Shown here piece by piece: positions 1 to 8,197 of a stretch of 64,000 bases of DNA. The position numbers were made by a program, and so were the translations under genes. Source of the DNA: JBKEDF01 sp047975325 (GTDB lineage Bacteria > Pseudomonadota > Alphaproteobacteria > Rhodobacterales > Rhodobacteraceae); assembly GCA_047975325.1 (NCBI GenBank), contig JBKEDF010000055.1:43288-107287 (forward strand), read 5' to 3'. The notes under the pieces are model-generated. The model did no database searches. It was not told the DNA's origin and worked only from the letters and a program-made list of their open reading frames with translations. Position 1 is the stretch's first letter. Each line of letters starts with the position of its first letter.

Positions 1-274
1 TTTCTGCGGCGTCGCGAATCCGTTCCTTCATCGCAGGATTGGCGATGGCCACAAAATGCCAGGGCTGCTGGTTTGCCCCTGAGGGGGCGGTTCCCGCTGC
101 TGCGATGCAGGTCTCGATCACCTCCCGCGCGACGGGGCGGTCGGAATAATCTCGCACGGTATGGCGCTGGCGCATCAGGTTCAGAAAGGCCTGGGCTTCC
201 TTCATCATGGCATCGTCGGAAAGGTCCCGCCGATCGGGCAGGGCGATAGCCTTATAGGCGGGTTTCTCGGTCAT
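1..274 (-). CDS. Nitroreductase family protein (N-terminal part, runs off window)
   Basis: The reverse strand encodes about 91 residues from an ATG at 274, starting MTEKPAYKAIALP, and stays open to the window edge. It contains a flavin-contacting stretch typical of nitroreductases (RQRHTVRDYSDRP) followed by AAGTAPSGANQQPWHFV. That second motif is characteristic of the FMN-dependent nitroreductase fold, especially the iodotyrosine-deiodinase/BluB-like branch. The family reduces nitro groups, quinones or halogenated aromatics with NAD(P)H in the cytoplasm; the substrate cannot be told from this fragment. The C-terminal half lies outside the window. The next gene upstream on the same strand is rlmN, about 40 bp away, so co-transcription is possible. 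Confidence 0.85.
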   Translation of the reverse strand, partial: MTEKPAYKAIALPDRRDLSDDAMMKEAQAFLNLMRQRHTVRDYSDRPVAREVIETCIAAAGTAPSGANQQPWHFVAIANPAMKERIRDAAE

Positions 275-314
275 TTGGTTGTCCCCGTTGCTGAAACGCG
301 GCGATATCTCGCGG

Positions 315-1493
315 TCAGAGTCCGGCCTCGGCGGCCACTTCCGCGCGGCTTTTGCGCGCGCGTTCCGTGGCGGATTTGAGCTGCCCGCAAGCGGCCATGA
401 TATCTTCCCCGCGAGGTGTACGGATCGGCGAGGCATAGCCTGCCTTGTAGATGATATCGGCAAAGGCCTCGATCCGTTCCCAATCCGAACGCGTATAGGG
501 CGCGCCGGGCCATTCGTTGAAGGGGATGAGGTTGATCTTGGCGGGGATCCCGGAGATCAGTTTGACCAGCCGTCGCGCATCGGCATCGCTGTCATTCACA
601 TCCTTCAACATGACATATTCAAAGGTGATCCGTTCGGAATTGGACAGGCGCGGATAATCCCGCAGGGCCGCCAGCAGTGCCTTGATATTCCACTTTTTGT
701 TGACCGGCACCAGCTTGTCGCGCACCTCATCGGTGGTTGCATGAAAACTGACAGCCAGAAGACAACCGATTTCTGCCGCCGTGCGGGCGATTTCCGGCAC
801 GATGCCGGAGGTGGACAATGTGATCCTGCGACGTGACAGGCTGAGGCCCTCACCATCCATGACGACGCGCATCGCGTCGCGCACGTTTTCAAAATTGTAA
901 AGCGGTTCCCCCATGCCCATCAGGACGACGTTGGAAACCTGCCGTTCCGCGATGCTGCCCTCACCGGGCCGGGGCCATTCGCCCAGATCGTCCCGTGCCA
1001 GCATGAGTTGGCCGACAATTTCGCCGGCAGTCAGGTTGCGCACCAGCTTTTGTGTTCCAGTATGGCAGAAGGAACAGGTCAATGTGCACCCCACCTGACT
1101 GGAAATGCAAAGGGTCCCGCGCCCGTCTTCGGGGATATAGACCGTTTCGACTTCATGGCCGCCTGCGATGCGCAGCAGGTATTTCCGCGTCCCATCCGCA
1201 GAAATCTGACGTGTTACCACCTCGGGCAATGCGATTTCGAACCGCTCGGCCAGCATGGCACGGTAATCCTTGGCGAGATTGGTCATCACCGCGAAATCCC
1301 GTACCCCCCAGTGGTAAATCCATTGCCAGATCTGCCCCAGCCGCATCCTGGCCTGACGTTCGGGCGTCCCCGCCTCGATCAGTGCATCGCGAAGCTGATC
1401 ACGTGTCAGCCCGACTATATTGAGCCTCCCGTTTTCAGGCAGCTTGCGCGGAACGGTCAGAACATCCTGGGTGATCGGGGTATTGGCGGTCAT
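315..1493 (-). CDS. rlmN: Dual-specificity 23S rRNA A2503 / tRNA A37 C2-methyltransferase RlmN
   Basis: A 392-residue radical-SAM enzyme. RlmN methylates C2 of adenosine 2503 in 23S rRNA and of A37 in some tRNAs, tuning the peptidyl-transferase exit tunnel. The iron-sulfur motif CTLTCSFC is at residues 136-143 (cysteines 136, 140 and 143). The N-terminal accessory domain with RLGQIWQWIYHWG is present, and so is the GMGEPLYNFENV glycine-rich SAM stretch. The late AACGQLKSA contains the second catalytic cysteine used in the methyl-transfer mechanism. Length matches the family. The start at 1493 is an ATG giving MTANTPITQDVL. It is monocistronic or weakly linked to the downstream nitroreductase. 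Confidence 0.96.
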   Translation of the reverse strand: MTANTPITQDVLTVPRKLPENGRLNIVGLTRDQLRDALIEAGTPERQARMRLGQIWQWIYHWGVRDFAVMTNLAKDYRAMLAERFEIALPEVVTRQISADGTRKYLLRIAGGHEVETVYIPEDGRGTLCISSQVGCTLTCSFCHTGTQKLVRNLTAGEIVGQLMLARDDLGEWPRPGEGSIAERQVSNVVLMGMGEPLYNFENVRDAMRVVMDGEGLSLSRRRITLSTSGIVPEIARTAAEIGCLLAVSFHATTDEVRDKLVPVNKKWNIKALLAALRDYPRLSNSERITFEYVMLKDVNDSDADARRLVKLISGIPAKINLIPFNEWPGAPYTRSDWERIEAFADIIYKAGYASPIRTPRGEDIMAACGQLKSATERARKSRAEVAAEAGL

Positions 1494-1561
1494 GGCGGTA
1501 TCCTTGGCGGTCAGGCGCGCCTTATAGGGGATTCGGCGAAAAAACGAAATCCGGCAATATG

Positions 1562-1586
1562 AAAAGCGCCCCGCGAACGAGGCGCC
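1562..1586 (-). terminator. Intrinsic terminator after the IalB-like gene
   Basis: On the minus strand an 8-bp GC stem (GCGCC and GGCGC arms, one T-G wobble) closes a TTCG tetraloop and is followed by TTTT. It lies 38 bp past the stop codon of the IalB-like gene and upstream of rlmN, so it should separate the two transcription units. Confidence 0.7.
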
Positions 1587-1623
1587 TGTCGCAATACTTG
1601 ATCCCTGCCGATGGATGCGGGGC

Positions 1624-2148
1624 TTACTGGCAGCGGTTCTCCGCTTCGGTCATTGCGGCGGTGAAGCCTTGCAGGGAAAACGTATCCTTGGTCTGGGTCC
1701 CGCGCGAGGAACGTGCCGTCACGACGGCCTGCGCGCCACGTTTCATTGCGGCCAGAAGTGCCGCATCATCCTGCGCATTTGCGGGCCATGCCCATTCCCC
1801 GTCGGTGAAAAGGTCATATCCGGTGCCATCGATATCGACCCGCACGGTTGAGCCACCCGCAAAGGGATAGCCGCCGGTGAAGGAGATTTCACCCCGCGCA
1901 CCCGACCCGGGGCGAAAGGTGACAAACATCAATATATCGCCCCGCCGCACGGAAACCACGTTTCCATCGCGCGAGTTCACGGTTTCCTTCGGCTTGGATA
2001 CGCCCCAGCATTCCTTGGGTTCGTTCCAGACGCAGACACTCCAATCCGTCTTGGCCGAAACACATTCCGTTTCCTGCTGGGCAAATGCGCCCGCTGCACC
2101 TATTGTCACGAAAGCCGCCGCCAGCGCCCCGATCATGGGAAATTTCAT
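1624..2148 (-). CDS. Invasion-associated locus B (IalB)-like exported protein
   Basis: A 174-residue protein with an N-terminal signal peptide (MKFPMIGALAAAF, ending at AGAFAQ). The mature part resembles the IalB family: a conserved cysteine near the start, WSVCVWNEPKECWG, then beta-rich sequence with GDILMFVTFRPG and a final cysteine. IalB proteins are small periplasmic or envelope proteins of alphaproteobacteria, named for Bartonella invasion; in free-living relatives their role is unknown. The ORF is open farther upstream, but the start at 2148 is chosen because it begins the signal peptide and has a GGAG-type site about 10 bases upstream. It is divergent from the asparaginase gene. Confidence 0.75.
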   Translation of the reverse strand: MKFPMIGALAAAFVTIGAAGAFAQQETECVSAKTDWSVCVWNEPKECWGVSKPKETVNSRDGNVVSVRRGDILMFVTFRPGSGARGEISFTGGYPFAGGSTVRVDIDGTGYDLFTDGEWAWPANAQDDAALLAAMKRGAQAVVTARSSRGTQTKDTFSLQGFTAAMTEAENRCQ

Positions 2149-2338
2149 TCGTCCACAGCCTCCAGCCGTCCTCTGCCTCATCCCCGCCCTCCCGGCTGAT
2201 CTTGCCGGTTTTTGCGATGGCGCGGGGGCACTCAACCCGATAAATGCTCTCTAACGCAAAAAGGCCCTGCCGCGAAAGCCCCATACGCAGAAAATCGCGC
2301 AAGCGTGAGGCGGCTGCGGCACAAGAAGGAAAAAGACG

Positions 2339-3328
2339 ATGACTGCACCTGTGGCAATGGCGGAACTCTGGCGTGGCGGCAGGGTGGAAAGCATCCATCT
2401 GGGCCATGCCGTCATATGCGGGGCCGATGGCGAGGTAGAGGAAGCATGGGGCGATCCAGAAACGGTAATCTTCCCGCGTTCTTCGTGCAAGATGCTGCAG
2501 GCCCTGCCGCTGGTTGAAAGCGGTGCCGGTGCCAACCTCACGGACAGGCAGCTTGCACTGGCCTGCGCCAGTCATCAGGGCGCGGCGCTTCATACCGCGA
2601 TGGTGATGCGCTGGCTGGAGGAACTGGGGATGAGGGAGGCGGATCTGCGTTGCGGGGCGCATGAACCGAAGGATCGCGCCGAACGGGATCGGTTGATCCG
2701 CGCCAATGAGGCGCCTTGCCAGATCCACAATAATTGTTCGGGCAAACATGCGGGCTTTCTGACGATGAACCGGCATTTGAAAGGGGATGCCGAATATGTT
2801 GAACCGGACCATCCGCTGCAGGTTGCAATCCGGGCGGCGTTTGAAGAGGTTACGGGTGAACAGAGCCCCGGTTTCGGTATTGATGGCTGTTCCGCCCCGA
2901 ATTTTGCAACCTCGGTTGCCGGGCTGGCGCGGTCGATGGCCTTTTTCGCATCTGCCGACGAGGCGGGCGATGCGCGCAACCGGGCGGCGGTGCGGTTGAC
3001 GCGCGCCATGGCGCGCTTCCCCGAACTGGTGGCGGGGGAAACACGTGCCTGTACCGAATTGATGCGTGCCATGGGCGCGCGCGTTGCCATCAAGACCGGG
3101 GCCGAGGCGGTTTTCGTTGCGATCCTGCCCGAACAGAAAAAGGGCGTTGCGGTCAAGATTGCCGATGGTGGCACCCGTGCGGCCGAAGCCGCGATATGTG
3201 CATTGCTGATCCGTCTCGGGGTGTTGGATGCCGGCCATCCTGCAGCCCGCAAACGCCTGAATGCCGTCCAGTACAACTGGCGGGGGATTGAAACGGGGAT
3301 CCTGCGGACCGCGCCCGGATTTACCTGA
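2339..3328 (+). CDS. L-asparaginase, class 3 (Rhizobium etli ReAV type)
   Basis: A 329-residue cytoplasmic enzyme of the asparaginase II family described from Rhizobium etli, unrelated to E. coli AnsA/AnsB. It hydrolyses L-asparagine to aspartate and ammonia. The hallmark metal/catalytic residues are visible: NNCSGKHAGF with Cys133 and Lys136, and GIDGCSAPNF with Cys184, matching the Cys-Lys-Cys zinc site of ReAV. The nucleophile region RSSCKMLQALP is also present near residue 45. Length matches the family. The ATG at 2339 gives MTAPVAMAELWRGG. A 212-bp gap with inverted repeats follows. Confidence 0.9.
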   Translation: MTAPVAMAELWRGGRVESIHLGHAVICGADGEVEEAWGDPETVIFPRSSCKMLQALPLVESGAGANLTDRQLALACASHQGAALHTAMVMRWLEELGMREADLRCGAHEPKDRAERDRLIRANEAPCQIHNNCSGKHAGFLTMNRHLKGDAEYVEPDHPLQVAIRAAFEEVTGEQSPGFGIDGCSAPNFATSVAGLARSMAFFASADEAGDARNRAAVRLTRAMARFPELVAGETRACTELMRAMGARVAIKTGAEAVFVAILPEQKKGVAVKIADGGTRAAEAAICALLIRLGVLDAGHPAARKRLNAVQYNWRGIETGILRTAPGFT

Positions 3329-3345
3329 ACCTTGATAAGCAAGAA

Positions 3346-3396
3346 CTGGCCCGGAAATCGTTACTCGGAGGGACAGGAACCAAGCCTCCGGGCCAG
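3346..3396. repeat. Overlapping inverted repeats in the asparaginase-DUF2794 gap
   Basis: CTGGCCCGG (3346-3354) is the exact complement of CCGGGCCAG (3388-3396). CGGAGG (3366-3371) is the exact complement of CCTCCG (3385-3390). The right arms share CCG, so the two stems cannot both form completely. No T-run follows. It may be a processing or terminator-like structure at the end of the asparaginase transcript. Confidence 0.4.
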
Positions 3397-3540
3397 CAAT
3401 CTTCACACAACAGGATGCAAACTGCCATCAACTTGCGGCATGAAATCGTCAGGGGCGTGACAAAGCAAAGACAGTTCGGGGGCATTTTAATGGCGATCCG
3501 CAATGCTTGCTTTGCCGCAAAAGCCGAGTAAGATCTTCTT

Positions 3541-3882
3541 ATGACGGCAAACCCTCCGATCCCATTCGTGGCGCATATTCCCGACCAGGTCAGCTTTGAC
3601 CGGCGGGAACTGGGTGCCATCCTGTCCATTTATGGCCGGATGGTCGCGATGGGGGAATGGCGCGATTACGGGATCTCCTCCCTGCGTGATCTTGCTGTTT
3701 TTTCGGTTTTTCGGCGAGCTTCGGAAAATCCGCTCTATCGGATCGAAAAGCGGCCGAAACTGCGGGCCAAACAGGGCATGTATGCGGTGGTTGCGATGAA
3801 TGGTCAGGTGCTGCGCCGAGGACATGATCTGACGGCGGTGCTGCGCGTGTTGGAACGCAAACTGATCCGCCCCATCGATTGA
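3541..3882 (+). CDS. DUF2794 family protein
   Basis: A 113-residue soluble protein matching the DUF2794 family, which is common in alphaproteobacteria and has no assigned function. Recognisable stretches are VSFDRRELGAILSIYGRMV, WRDYGI, FRRASENPLYRIEKRP and a C-terminal GHDLTAVLRVLERKL. No membrane segment or signal peptide is visible. It ends one base before the start codon of the P1 peptidase gene, so the two are almost certainly translated from one mRNA. Confidence 0.85.
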   Translation: MTANPPIPFVAHIPDQVSFDRRELGAILSIYGRMVAMGEWRDYGISSLRDLAVFSVFRRASENPLYRIEKRPKLRAKQGMYAVVAMNGQVLRRGHDLTAVLRVLERKLIRPID

Positions 3883-3883
3883 T

Positions 3884-4882
3884 ATGGAAATGCTGCCCGG
3901 CCCGCGCAACCTGATTACCGATATCGCGGGGTTGCGGGTCGGAAATGCCGCTGATGCCACGCTGAAATCCGGGGTGACAGTGCTGGTCGGGGAACGCCCC
4001 TTTGTGGCTGCAGTCAATGTCATGGGCGGTGCGCCCGGTACAAGGGAGACCGATCTGCTATCACCCGACCGGATGGTGCAGGAGGTTGATGCGCTGGTGC
4101 TGGCGGGCGGTTCGGCCTTCGGGCTCGATGCGGCTTCGGGTGTTGCGGATGCGTTGGCCCGGCAGGGACGTGGTTTTGCCGTCGGATCCGTGCGGGTGCC
4201 GATCGTACCGGGTGCGATCCTGTTCGACCTGCTCAATGGAGGCGACAAGAACTGGGCCGAAAACCCCTATAAGGCGCTTGGTACAGCAGCACTTGGGAAA
4301 GCTGGCAAGATGTTTGACCTTGGCTCCGTGGGCGCAGGAACGGGGGCGACGACTGCCAATTGGAAGGGGGGGCTGGGGTCTGCCTCGGCCCGGCTTTCTT
4401 CTGGCCATATGGTGGGGGCGCTGGTTGCGGTAAATGCGCTTGGTTCCGTCACGGTTGGGGCGGGGCGGCATTTCTGGGCCGCGCCTTGGGAAATCGGGGC
4501 CGAATTTGGTGCCATGGGCCTGCCCGACGAATTTCCCGCCACTGCCACGCCGCAGCCCGGAAAACGCCTGGGTGAGGCCACGACCATTGCGATTGTTGCC
4601 ACTGACGCCGTGTTGACCCAGGCACAGGCGCAACGCCTTGCCACTGCCGCGCAGGATGGCATGGCCCGCGCCATTGTCCCGAGCCACAGCCCCTTTGACG
4701 GTGATCTGGTTTTTGCTGCGGCAACGGGAACCCAGCCGCTTGACGATCCCGTGATTGATGGTTTTGCGCTTGGTCACGCCGCTGCCTGCTGCCTTGCCCG
4801 TGCCATAGCGCGTGCCATCTTTCATGCACGGCCCGCCCCGGGGGATCTGCAACCGGTCTGGCAGGAAACCCCGCTGCCCTGA
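3884..4882 (+). CDS. P1 family (S58, DmpA/NylC-like) self-processing peptidase
   Basis: A 332-residue N-terminal-nucleophile hydrolase. Members are made as precursors that cleave themselves and act as aminopeptidases or cyclic-amide hydrolases. The start (PGPRNLITDIAGLRVGNA) is the family signature, followed by VLAGGSAFGLDAASGV and the VGAGTGATT loop. The predicted self-cleavage site lies in EATTIAIVATDA, between Ala232 and Thr233, making Thr233 the nucleophile; this is inferred by analogy with NTTI in NylC. No signal peptide is seen. It is translationally linked to DUF2794 and converges on moaE. Confidence 0.88.
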   Translation: MEMLPGPRNLITDIAGLRVGNAADATLKSGVTVLVGERPFVAAVNVMGGAPGTRETDLLSPDRMVQEVDALVLAGGSAFGLDAASGVADALARQGRGFAVGSVRVPIVPGAILFDLLNGGDKNWAENPYKALGTAALGKAGKMFDLGSVGAGTGATTANWKGGLGSASARLSSGHMVGALVAVNALGSVTVGAGRHFWAAPWEIGAEFGAMGLPDEFPATATPQPGKRLGEATTIAIVATDAVLTQAQAQRLATAAQDGMARAIVPSHSPFDGDLVFAAATGTQPLDDPVIDGFALGHAAACCLARAIARAIFHARPAPGDLQPVWQETPLP

Positions 4883-4897
4883 GGCGCTATGGCGGGC

Positions 4898-5341
4898 TTA
4901 CCAGCGTTTCAATGCGGCCTCGTCTTCACTTCGTGCGGCAACCCAGTCGGCGCTTGTGGCGGTGATTTCCTTTTTCCAGAAAGGCGCCCGGGATTTGAGG
5001 TAATCCATCAGAAACTCCGCCGCTTCGAAGGCGGCGGCACGATGTGGGGCGGCGGTGGCCACCATCATGATGGGATCCTCCGGGGCAAGGCGCCCGTGGC
5101 GATGGATCACCAGCAGATCGCAAAGGCCCCAACGGGTTTTCGCTTCCATCGCAATGGTCAGGATCGCGCGTTCGGTCATTCCGGGGTAATGTTCGATCTC
5201 CATCGCATGCAGATCGCCCGAGGCATTGTCGCGCACGAGACCTGTAAAGGTCACGACCGCGCCCGCCCCGCGTTGTCCCGTGGTGAAATTTGCCACTTCG
5301 GCGCCGATATCGAAACTCTCTTCCTGAATCGCGATACGCAT
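4898..5341 (-). CDS. moaE: Molybdopterin synthase catalytic subunit MoaE
   Basis: A 147-residue protein. With thiocarboxylated MoaD it inserts two sulfurs into cyclic pyranopterin monophosphate to form molybdopterin. Family features are FTGLVRD near residue 33, MEIEHYPGMTE, the HRHGRLAPEDPIMMV stretch and the active-site lysine segment LKSRAPFWKKE. Length is normal. It lies 14 bp downstream of moaD in the pgsA-moaD-moaE run. Confidence 0.96.
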   Translation of the reverse strand: MRIAIQEESFDIGAEVANFTTGQRGAGAVVTFTGLVRDNASGDLHAMEIEHYPGMTERAILTIAMEAKTRWGLCDLLVIHRHGRLAPEDPIMMVATAAPHRAAAFEAAEFLMDYLKSRAPFWKKEITATSADWVAARSEDEAALKRW

Positions 5342-5355
5342 GATGCCTGCCTCCG

Positions 5356-5604
5356 TTACCCGCCGGTCATCGGTGGGAAGAAGGCAACCTCACGCACGCC
5401 GGCAAGCGATGCATCGAAATCCGAAAGTTCCTGATCCAGGGCGACGCGCAGGCTTGCCAGATCCGCAAAGGCGAGGGCATAGCGATCCTCCCGCGCCGAA
5501 AGTTCCGCCACCAGTTCCGCCACGGTGCCGGCCGATGTTTCGACCTTTTCACGCGGCAGGCCGATCCTTTCGCGCAACCATGCGAAATAGAGTACCTCGA
5601 TCAT
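5356..5604 (-). CDS. moaD: Molybdopterin synthase sulfur carrier subunit MoaD
   Basis: An 82-residue ubiquitin-fold protein ending in the required Gly-Gly (FFPPMTGG), which MoeB adenylates and which is then converted to a thiocarboxylate. The beta-grasp start IEVLYFAWLRERIG and the FPPMTGG tail are standard. Its start codon overlaps the pgsA stop by four bases (ATGA), indicating translational coupling, and moaE follows immediately. Confidence 0.95.
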   Translation of the reverse strand: MIEVLYFAWLRERIGLPREKVETSAGTVAELVAELSAREDRYALAFADLASLRVALDQELSDFDASLAGVREVAFFPPMTGG

Positions 5605-6266
5605 GGTTCATCCTTCAGATGGGGCAGGGCCTTGCGGAAATAATCCCATCCGGTGATGAAGGTCAGGATTGCCGCAAGCCAGATCAGCACATAGCCGGTG
5701 ATCCGGGCGTAGAAACTTCCCTGTGCAACCAGCCAGAGTTCGTTCCAGTCCCTGGGCCCCTGTTCCATTGCTGCGCTGTATTCGGCGGCGTCCATCGCCT
5801 CATAGGTGGTCATGTGAATATGTTCCAGCCCCGTTCCCAGGAACAGGATCGCAATGGCGACCATCTGTGCCGTGGTTTTCCATTTGGCAAGCTTCGTGAC
5901 CTTCAGAAGCCCTGCCTTCGCGCCCAGAAATTCCCGCAACCCGGAAACGAAAACCTCACGGAACAGGATCACCGTTGCAGGCAGGATCAGCCAGGGGTTC
6001 ATTCCCGAATAGCCCGTGATCACCATGATTGCGATCAGCACCATCGCCTTGTCGGCAATCGGGTCCAGCATGGCGCCGAATTTCGATTCCTGTTTCCAGA
6101 GCCGCGCCAGATACCCATCGAAGAAATCGGTAATGGCGGCGGAAATGAAAAGCGCAAGCGCAAACCAATCCGCCCATGGCCGATGGAAATAAAGAAACAT
6201 CACCGCAACACCGGGTGCCGCGAGGAGTCGCAGGACTGTCAGGATATTCGGGATCGTCCAGGTCAT
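5601..6266 (-). CDS. pgsA: CDP-diacylglycerol-glycerol-3-phosphate 3-phosphatidyltransferase
   Basis: A 221-residue integral membrane enzyme making phosphatidylglycerol phosphate, the first committed step of phosphatidylglycerol synthesis. The CDP-alcohol phosphatidyltransferase signature D-G-x2-A-R-x8-G-x3-D-x3-D is visible as DFFDGYLARLWKQESKFGAMLDPIAD around residues 55-80, and several hydrophobic segments flank it. The start at 6266 (MTWTIPNILTVLRL) is the canonical N terminus; an upstream in-frame start would add 15 residues not typical of the family. It is the first gene of the pgsA-moaD-moaE run. Confidence 0.94.
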   Translation of the reverse strand: MTWTIPNILTVLRLLAAPGVAVMFLYFHRPWADWFALALFISAAITDFFDGYLARLWKQESKFGAMLDPIADKAMVLIAIMVITGYSGMNPWLILPATVILFREVFVSGLREFLGAKAGLLKVTKLAKWKTTAQMVAIAILFLGTGLEHIHMTTYEAMDAAEYSAAMEQGPRDWNELWLVAQGSFYARITGYVLIWLAAILTFITGWDYFRKALPHLKDEP

Positions 6267-6380
6267 GCCTGAGTGGTATCCAATCCCGGCGGAAGGGGGA
6301 AGCGAAATCACCCCTGATCGGCGGCGTGCCGCTATGACGGCTGGTCACAATTCGTTTCACAGGTGGCGCCATCAACAGGT

Positions 6381-7424
6381 TCAGGGGGTGACCGGAGCCC
6401 AGATCACATCGTCGATCCGTGGCGCAGCGGTTGCCAGCATTACCAGGCGGTCAAACCCCAATGCGATGCCCGAAGCTGCGGGCATCTGTTCAACTGCGGC
6501 CAGGAAATCCTCATCCAGCGGGTAACGATGGCCGTAGATACGGGCTTTTTCGGTCATCTCCGCTTCGAAACGGCGGCGTTGTTCTGTTGCATCGGTCAGT
6601 TCCCCAAACCCGTTGGCCAGTTCCACCCCGCAGGCATAAAGTTCAAACCGTTCGGCGCAGCGGGGGTCATCGGGGCAGGGCCGGGCCAATGCCGCCTCGG
6701 CGATGGGATAACGATCAAGGATCGTGGCGCGGCCATGGCCCAGATGGGGTTCGATACGTTCCACCAGGATGCGGGAAAACATGTCCGACCAGCCATCATC
6801 CGGCCCGGCCTGTATCCCTGCCTCATCCATCTGCCTGTGCAATATCCCCGCCTCTGTCCGGCCGTCCGGGGTCAGGCTCGCCAGCAGGTCGACCCCGGCA
6901 TGGCGGTGGAAGGCTTCTGCCACCGAAAGCCGCTCGGGTGCTGCGAAAGGATCGCATGTCGCATCGCGAAACCGGAATTCCGTGCTTCCTGCCGTCTCGG
7001 CCGCCAGGCGCAGCATCATGGCGCAATCCTGCATCAGCGCATCATAACCTTCACCCGCGCGATACCATTCGAGCATGATGAATTCCGGGCTGTGCAGTGC
7101 CCCCCTTTCGCGGTTGCGCCAGACATGGGCGAAGGCGGCAATCCGCGTCTCACCCGCGGCCAGCAGTTTCTTCATCGCAAATTCGGGGGAGGTTTGCAGA
7201 TACATCCGCCGACCCTGCCCGTCATTGCCGATGGCCTCGGTTGCGAAACCGTGCAGATGTGCCTCATTTCCCGGGCTCACCTGAAGCGCGGCCGGATCGA
7301 CTTCGATAAAACCCTCATGCGCCAGCCAGCCACGCAGGGCAGCCTGTATCCGGTTGCGCGCCAGAAGCGCGGGGCGGCGATCTGCATGTCGGCGGGGATC
7401 CCACCAGGGGGAACTTTGCGGCAT
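6381..7424 (-). CDS. epmA: Elongation factor P-(R)-beta-lysine ligase EpmA (GenX/PoxA)
   Basis: A 347-residue paralogue of the class II lysyl-tRNA synthetase catalytic core without the anticodon-binding domain. EpmA attaches beta-lysine to a conserved lysine of EF-P. Class II motifs are visible: motif 2 in FAHVWRNRERGALHSPEFIMLEWYRAG and motif 3 near the end in SGIALGFDRLVML. The start at 7424 (MPQSSPWWDPRRHADRRP) matches known EpmA N termini. It is divergently transcribed from efp, its substrate, across a 104-bp gap, which strongly supports the assignment. Confidence 0.93.
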   Translation of the reverse strand: MPQSSPWWDPRRHADRRPALLARNRIQAALRGWLAHEGFIEVDPAALQVSPGNEAHLHGFATEAIGNDGQGRRMYLQTSPEFAMKKLLAAGETRIAAFAHVWRNRERGALHSPEFIMLEWYRAGEGYDALMQDCAMMLRLAAETAGSTEFRFRDATCDPFAAPERLSVAEAFHRHAGVDLLASLTPDGRTEAGILHRQMDEAGIQAGPDDGWSDMFSRILVERIEPHLGHGRATILDRYPIAEAALARPCPDDPRCAERFELYACGVELANGFGELTDATEQRRRFEAEMTEKARIYGHRYPLDEDFLAAVEQMPAASGIALGFDRLVMLATAAPRIDDVIWAPVTP

Positions 7425-7528
7425 GGGGTGGGCTTTCGGCTGGAAATTTCCGCGAAGATGCGCTAGGCGCGGGTCCAATCCCGCGTCCCCTTACGACGTC
7501 GACCCAGAAACCACAAGGAAAGACCCAA

Positions 7529-8095
7529 GTGAAAGTCATCGCCTCCTCGCTGCGCAAGGGCAATGTCGTCGAAATGGACGGCAGGCTCTATGTCGTGCTG
7601 ACCGCCCAGAATTTCCACCCCGGGAAGGGCACACCAACCACCTCGGTCGACATGCGCCGGATTTCGGACGGGGTGAAGGTTTCCGAGCGCTGGAAGACCA
7701 CCGATCAGGTGGAAAAGGCCATTGTGGATGAACGGGAATATGATTTCCTTTATGAAGATGGCGAAGGCTATCATTTCATGGAGCCGGAAACCTATGATCA
7801 GGTTGTGGTAACCGAAGATGTCATGGGCGATACCAAGGTCTATCTGCAGGAAGGCATGCGCTGCTATCTGAAAACCTATGAGGGCAATCCCATCGCCATC
7901 GAGGTGCCGCAGAAGATCACGGTGGAAGTGACCGAAACCGAACCGGTCGTGAAGGGGCAGACGGCCTCGTCTTCCTACAAGCCCGCGCAGACGGATAACG
8001 GGCTGCGTGTCATGGTGCCGCCGCATATCGGGGTGGGAACACGGATTGTCATGAATACGGATGACAATTCCTATGTCGAGCGGGCGAAGGACTGA
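7529..8095 (+). CDS. efp: Translation elongation factor P
   Basis: A 188-residue EF-P, which relieves ribosome stalling at polyproline runs. Domain I carries the loop FHPGKGTPTT with Lys33 as the predicted beta-lysylation site, consistent with the adjacent epmA. Domain III ends in IGVGTRIVMNTDDNSYVERAKD. Translation starts at a GTG (7529) preceded by AAGGAAAG. Several polyproline-containing proteins in this window, such as the metzincin with its proline-rich N terminus, would be natural clients; this is inference. Confidence 0.97.
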   Translation: MKVIASSLRKGNVVEMDGRLYVVLTAQNFHPGKGTPTTSVDMRRISDGVKVSERWKTTDQVEKAIVDEREYDFLYEDGEGYHFMEPETYDQVVVTEDVMGDTKVYLQEGMRCYLKTYEGNPIAIEVPQKITVEVTETEPVVKGQTASSSYKPAQTDNGLRVMVPPHIGVGTRIVMNTDDNSYVERAKD

Positions 8096-8106
8096 CCGCA
8101 TTGTCA

Positions 8107-8133
8107 AAGGCCCGCCGAAAGGCGGGCCTTTTT
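8107..8133 (+). terminator. Intrinsic terminator of efp
   Basis: A perfect 10-bp stem (AAGGCCCGCC and GGCGGGCCTT) closes a GAAA tetraloop at 8117-8120 and is followed by a T-run. It lies 11 bp past the efp stop codon. Confidence 0.93.
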
Positions 8134-8197
8134 CGTTGAAGGTTCCGACAGGTCATGCGGGCGCAGTAATGGGGTTCGCCGCGCCCGCATGGCTCGT

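Noticed and set aside
1889..3406. 505-codon minus-strand frame over the asparaginase and IalB genes
   Set aside because: Overlaps two well-supported genes and has no family resemblance.
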